Source: Isosphaera sp. (GTDB lineage: Bacteria; Planctomycetota; Planctomycetia; Gemmatales; Gemmataceae). From it: a stretch of 64,000 nucleotides of DNA. Position numbers and translations under genes: made by a program. The notes beneath the pieces are model-generated. The model ran no database searches. It worked only from the letters and a program-made list of their open reading frames with translations, and was not told where the DNA came from. Shown here one piece after another: positions 62,182-64,000 of this stretch (its first letter is position 1; each line of letters starts with the position of its first letter). The stretch is from assembly GCA_013822345.1 (NCBI GenBank), contig PNKH01000006.1, positions 56,895 through 120,894 of the forward strand, in the 5' to 3' direction.

Positions 62182-63102
62182 ATGCCGGCCCGCCGCCCCG
62201 CGTTCACGCCGGTCGAGTTGCTGGTCGCGGTCGCCGTCGTCGCGGTCCTGACCGGCCTGCTCCTGCCGGCCGTCCAGAAGGTCCGCGAGGCCGCCGCCCG
62301 GACCCAGTGCCGGAACCAGCTGCGCCAACTCGGCGTCGGCCTGCACCACTACGAGGGCGCGAACGGGCACCTGCCGTCCAGCGGGCAGGGTACGAACTAC
62401 GCGACCAGCCCGCCGTCCGTCGCGTTCGAGTTGCACTCCACGTTCACGCACCTGCTGCCGTACACCGAGCAGGACAACGTGTACCACCAGTTCGACCTGC
62501 GGGCGGCCTACAACGCGACGCCGGCCAACCGGGCGGCCGCCGGGACGGTCGTCCCGCTCCTCATCTGCCCGAGCAACCCCCTGCGGGTCCGGCCGGCCGA
62601 CGGCGCGGGCTACGGGTGCACCGACTACGGCCCGATCTACTACGTGGACATCGACCCGGTCACCGGCGACCGGAACAAGTTCGCCCGCGCCGACGGCGGG
62701 CTGATCCTCGGCCGGGCGCCCGCGCTGTCCGTCACCGACGGCACGAGCAACACCGTGGCGGTCGCGGAGGTCGTGGGCCGCAGCGAGGCGATGACCATGC
62801 CGTACCCCGACCCGCTCGGCGGGTCGCGGCAGATCCACCGCTGGGCCGAGCCCGATTCCGCGTGCGGGGTCTCGAAAGGGGTCAACAACAACAAGACCCC
62901 GTTCGGCGGACCGCCGTCGTGCCCGTGGGCCACGAACAACTGCGGCCCGAACGAGGAAATCTTCAGCTTCCACCCGGGCGGGGCGCACGTCGTGTTCTGC
63001 GACGGGCACGTCGCCATGTTGCGAGAATCGGTGGACCCCCGCACCCTCCGGATGCTGATCACCCGGGCGGGCGGCGAAGCGGTGTCCGGATCGGAACCGT
63101 GA
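62182..63102 (+). CDS. DUF1559 prepilin-type protein with altered leader
   Basis: 306 residues. Prepilin-like N-terminus RRPAFTPVELLVAVAVVAVL, then LLPAVQKVREAAARTQCRNQ and the DUF1559 C-terminal signature FSFHPGGAHVVFCDGHVAML. The consensus GFTLIELL is changed: Ala replaces the Gly before Phe and Pro-Val replaces Leu-Ile, which may hinder prepilin peptidase processing. ATG at 62182 is chosen over one 25 codons upstream. Confidence 0.9.
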   Translation: MPARRPAFTPVELLVAVAVVAVLTGLLLPAVQKVREAAARTQCRNQLRQLGVGLHHYEGANGHLPSSGQGTNYATSPPSVAFELHSTFTHLLPYTEQDNVYHQFDLRAAYNATPANRAAAGTVVPLLICPSNPLRVRPADGAGYGCTDYGPIYYVDIDPVTGDRNKFARADGGLILGRAPALSVTDGTSNTVAVAEVVGRSEAMTMPYPDPLGGSRQIHRWAEPDSACGVSKGVNNNKTPFGGPPSCPWATNNCGPNEEIFSFHPGGAHVVFCDGHVAMLRESVDPRTLRMLITRAGGEAVSGSEP

Positions 63103-63228
63103 CCGCGGGGCGGCGACCTGTCACCAGCCGCGGGCCGCCGGCGTGGGCCGACCGAGGAGCGCGTCCCGACGCCCGGAGGCGCCGCCCGTATCCTACCCAC
63201 GTCCCCTCCCCGCAGTCCCGAGGTGCCG

Positions 63229-63996
63229 ATGTCCCGCACGCCGCTCGCGGTCCTCGGCCTCGCCGCCGGGGCCGCCGGGTTCGCGCTGTTCGCCGCGGCC
63301 GGGGCCGGCGTCTGGTCCCTGAAGGCCGCGGCCGACCGCAAGGCGGCCGACCTCGCCGCCCGGGCCGCCACCGCCGCCGACGCGGCCGACCACGCCCTCG
63401 GGTTCGTCGTGGAGGTGGTCGACCGGGCCGAGGCGGAGCTGGCCGCCGCCAAGTCCGTGACCCCGGCCGGGCCGCCCGAGCAGGTCAACCCGTTCCTCCA
63501 GCTGACCGCCCGGTCGGCGGCCCAGCAGCTCGCCGGGTCGGTCGACCGGGTCCACGGGGCGGTGGTCGCCGCGTCCGACGCGGTCAAGATCGCCGACGCC
63601 GCCCTGGACGTGGCCGGCCAGTACCCGGAGCTGAAGTCCCTGTTCGGCGTCACCCCGGCCCAGCTCGACGCCACCCGGGCGACCCTCGGGTCGGTCGCCG
63701 GCGAGCTGCGGCAGGCGAAGACCGTCCTCGGGTTCCCGGTCGCCGACACCTCGGCCGTGTCGCGGGAGCAGTTGAACGCGGCCGAGGAGGCGCTCCGCCA
63801 GGCGCGGGCGCTCGCCGGCTCGCTCGGGCAGGTGGTCGGGTCGGCCCGGCAGCGGGTCGCCGACCTGAAGGCGTCGGCCGACGTGTGGGGGCGGCGGGTC
63901 GCGCTCGGGGTGACGGCGGCGTCCGCCCTCGCGGCCGTCGGGCAGGTGTTCATGGTGCGGTTCTTCTGGCGGGTGCTGCGCCGCCGGCCGGCGTGA
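63229..63996 (+). CDS. Membrane-anchored coiled-coil protein
   Basis: 255 residues: an N-terminal helix (LAVLGLAAGAAGFALFAAAG), about 170 residues of Ala/Asp/Glu-rich helical heptads (AEAELAAAKSVTPAG, TRATLGSVAGELRQAKTVLG, NAAEEALRQARALAGSL), and a C-terminal membrane helix before a basic tail. The shape resembles chemotaxis-like or phasin-like spacer proteins, but no family is recognised. ATG at 63229 with GAGG upstream. Confidence 0.65.
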   Translation: MSRTPLAVLGLAAGAAGFALFAAAGAGVWSLKAAADRKAADLAARAATAADAADHALGFVVEVVDRAEAELAAAKSVTPAGPPEQVNPFLQLTARSAAQQLAGSVDRVHGAVVAASDAVKIADAALDVAGQYPELKSLFGVTPAQLDATRATLGSVAGELRQAKTVLGFPVADTSAVSREQLNAAEEALRQARALAGSLGQVVGSARQRVADLKASADVWGRRVALGVTAASALAAVGQVFMVRFFWRVLRRRPA

Positions 63997-64000
63997 CCCC

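Overview
The window is about 64 kb of very GC-rich DNA, and its gene content points to a planctomycete of the Gemmataceae (Gemmata-like). The evidence is a DUF1501/DUF1800 pair, two DUF1559 prepilin-type proteins, many large secreted or membrane proteins of unknown function, long intergenic palindromes, GTG starts, and frequent ATGA/GTGA overlaps between neighbouring genes. Taxonomy is inferred from this content; no 16S gene or other marker is present.

Layout. 1-4.1 kb: the 5' part of glpX (running off the left edge), an OYE-type flavoenzyme, a nucleoside-type MFS transporter and a small membrane protein. 4.7-15.6 kb: a minus-strand cell-surface glycan operon. Read in transcription order it is the ABC exporter (permease, then ATPase with a C-terminal substrate domain), a methyltransferase, a FemAB/GNAT-like transferase, a second methyltransferase, a LegB-like 4,6-dehydratase, a sugar nucleotidyltransferase, a third methyltransferase, a DegT aminotransferase and a GT4 glycosyltransferase. 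15.6-17.7 kb: a decayed, locally AT-richer stretch with an IS5-type transposase scrap. 17.7-38.5 kb: housekeeping and accessory genes (a PemK-like toxin, ilvN, a VCBS protein, a pentapeptide-repeat channel-like protein, an RNase Z-like hydrolase, a copper P-type ATPase, csrA, DUF1559/1501/1800 genes, a CPBP protease), most of them separated by long perfect or near-perfect palindromes that fall into recurring families. 38.5-41.7 kb: a PIN-type toxin-antitoxin pair and a large U32 peptidase (RlhA-like).

41.7-61.6 kb is the most interesting part. It opens with a mirror-symmetric repeat cluster around an AT-rich palindrome (41.79-42.18 kb), followed by a relic of a phage/plasmid-type primase. Next come an NtrC-type sigma-54 activator, a candidate sigma-54 promoter, two short peptides with related C-termini, an Rcp/CheY-like response regulator, a peroxiredoxin and a PAS histidine kinase. 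The kinase is the last gene of an 11-kb minus-strand operon that encodes a complete group 1h-like [NiFe] hydrogenase (high-affinity, atmospheric-H2 type) with hypA-F, the endopeptidase, a cysteine-free NifU-like protein and an unknown 377-residue protein. An IS701-family element lies 75 bp upstream of the operon's first gene, hypF. Beyond it lie the remains of a large serine recombinase and a second, diverged copy of the last 25 codons of the U32 peptidase gene, in the same orientation as the intact gene 20 kb away. Together these suggest that the hydrogenase locus sits on a degraded mobile island whose ends are marked by U32-peptidase 3' sequences. This is an inference and needs comparative genomics.

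61.7-64 kb: an ArsR regulator, a DUF1559 protein and a membrane-anchored coiled-coil protein. No rRNA, tRNA, riboswitch or CRISPR array was recognised.
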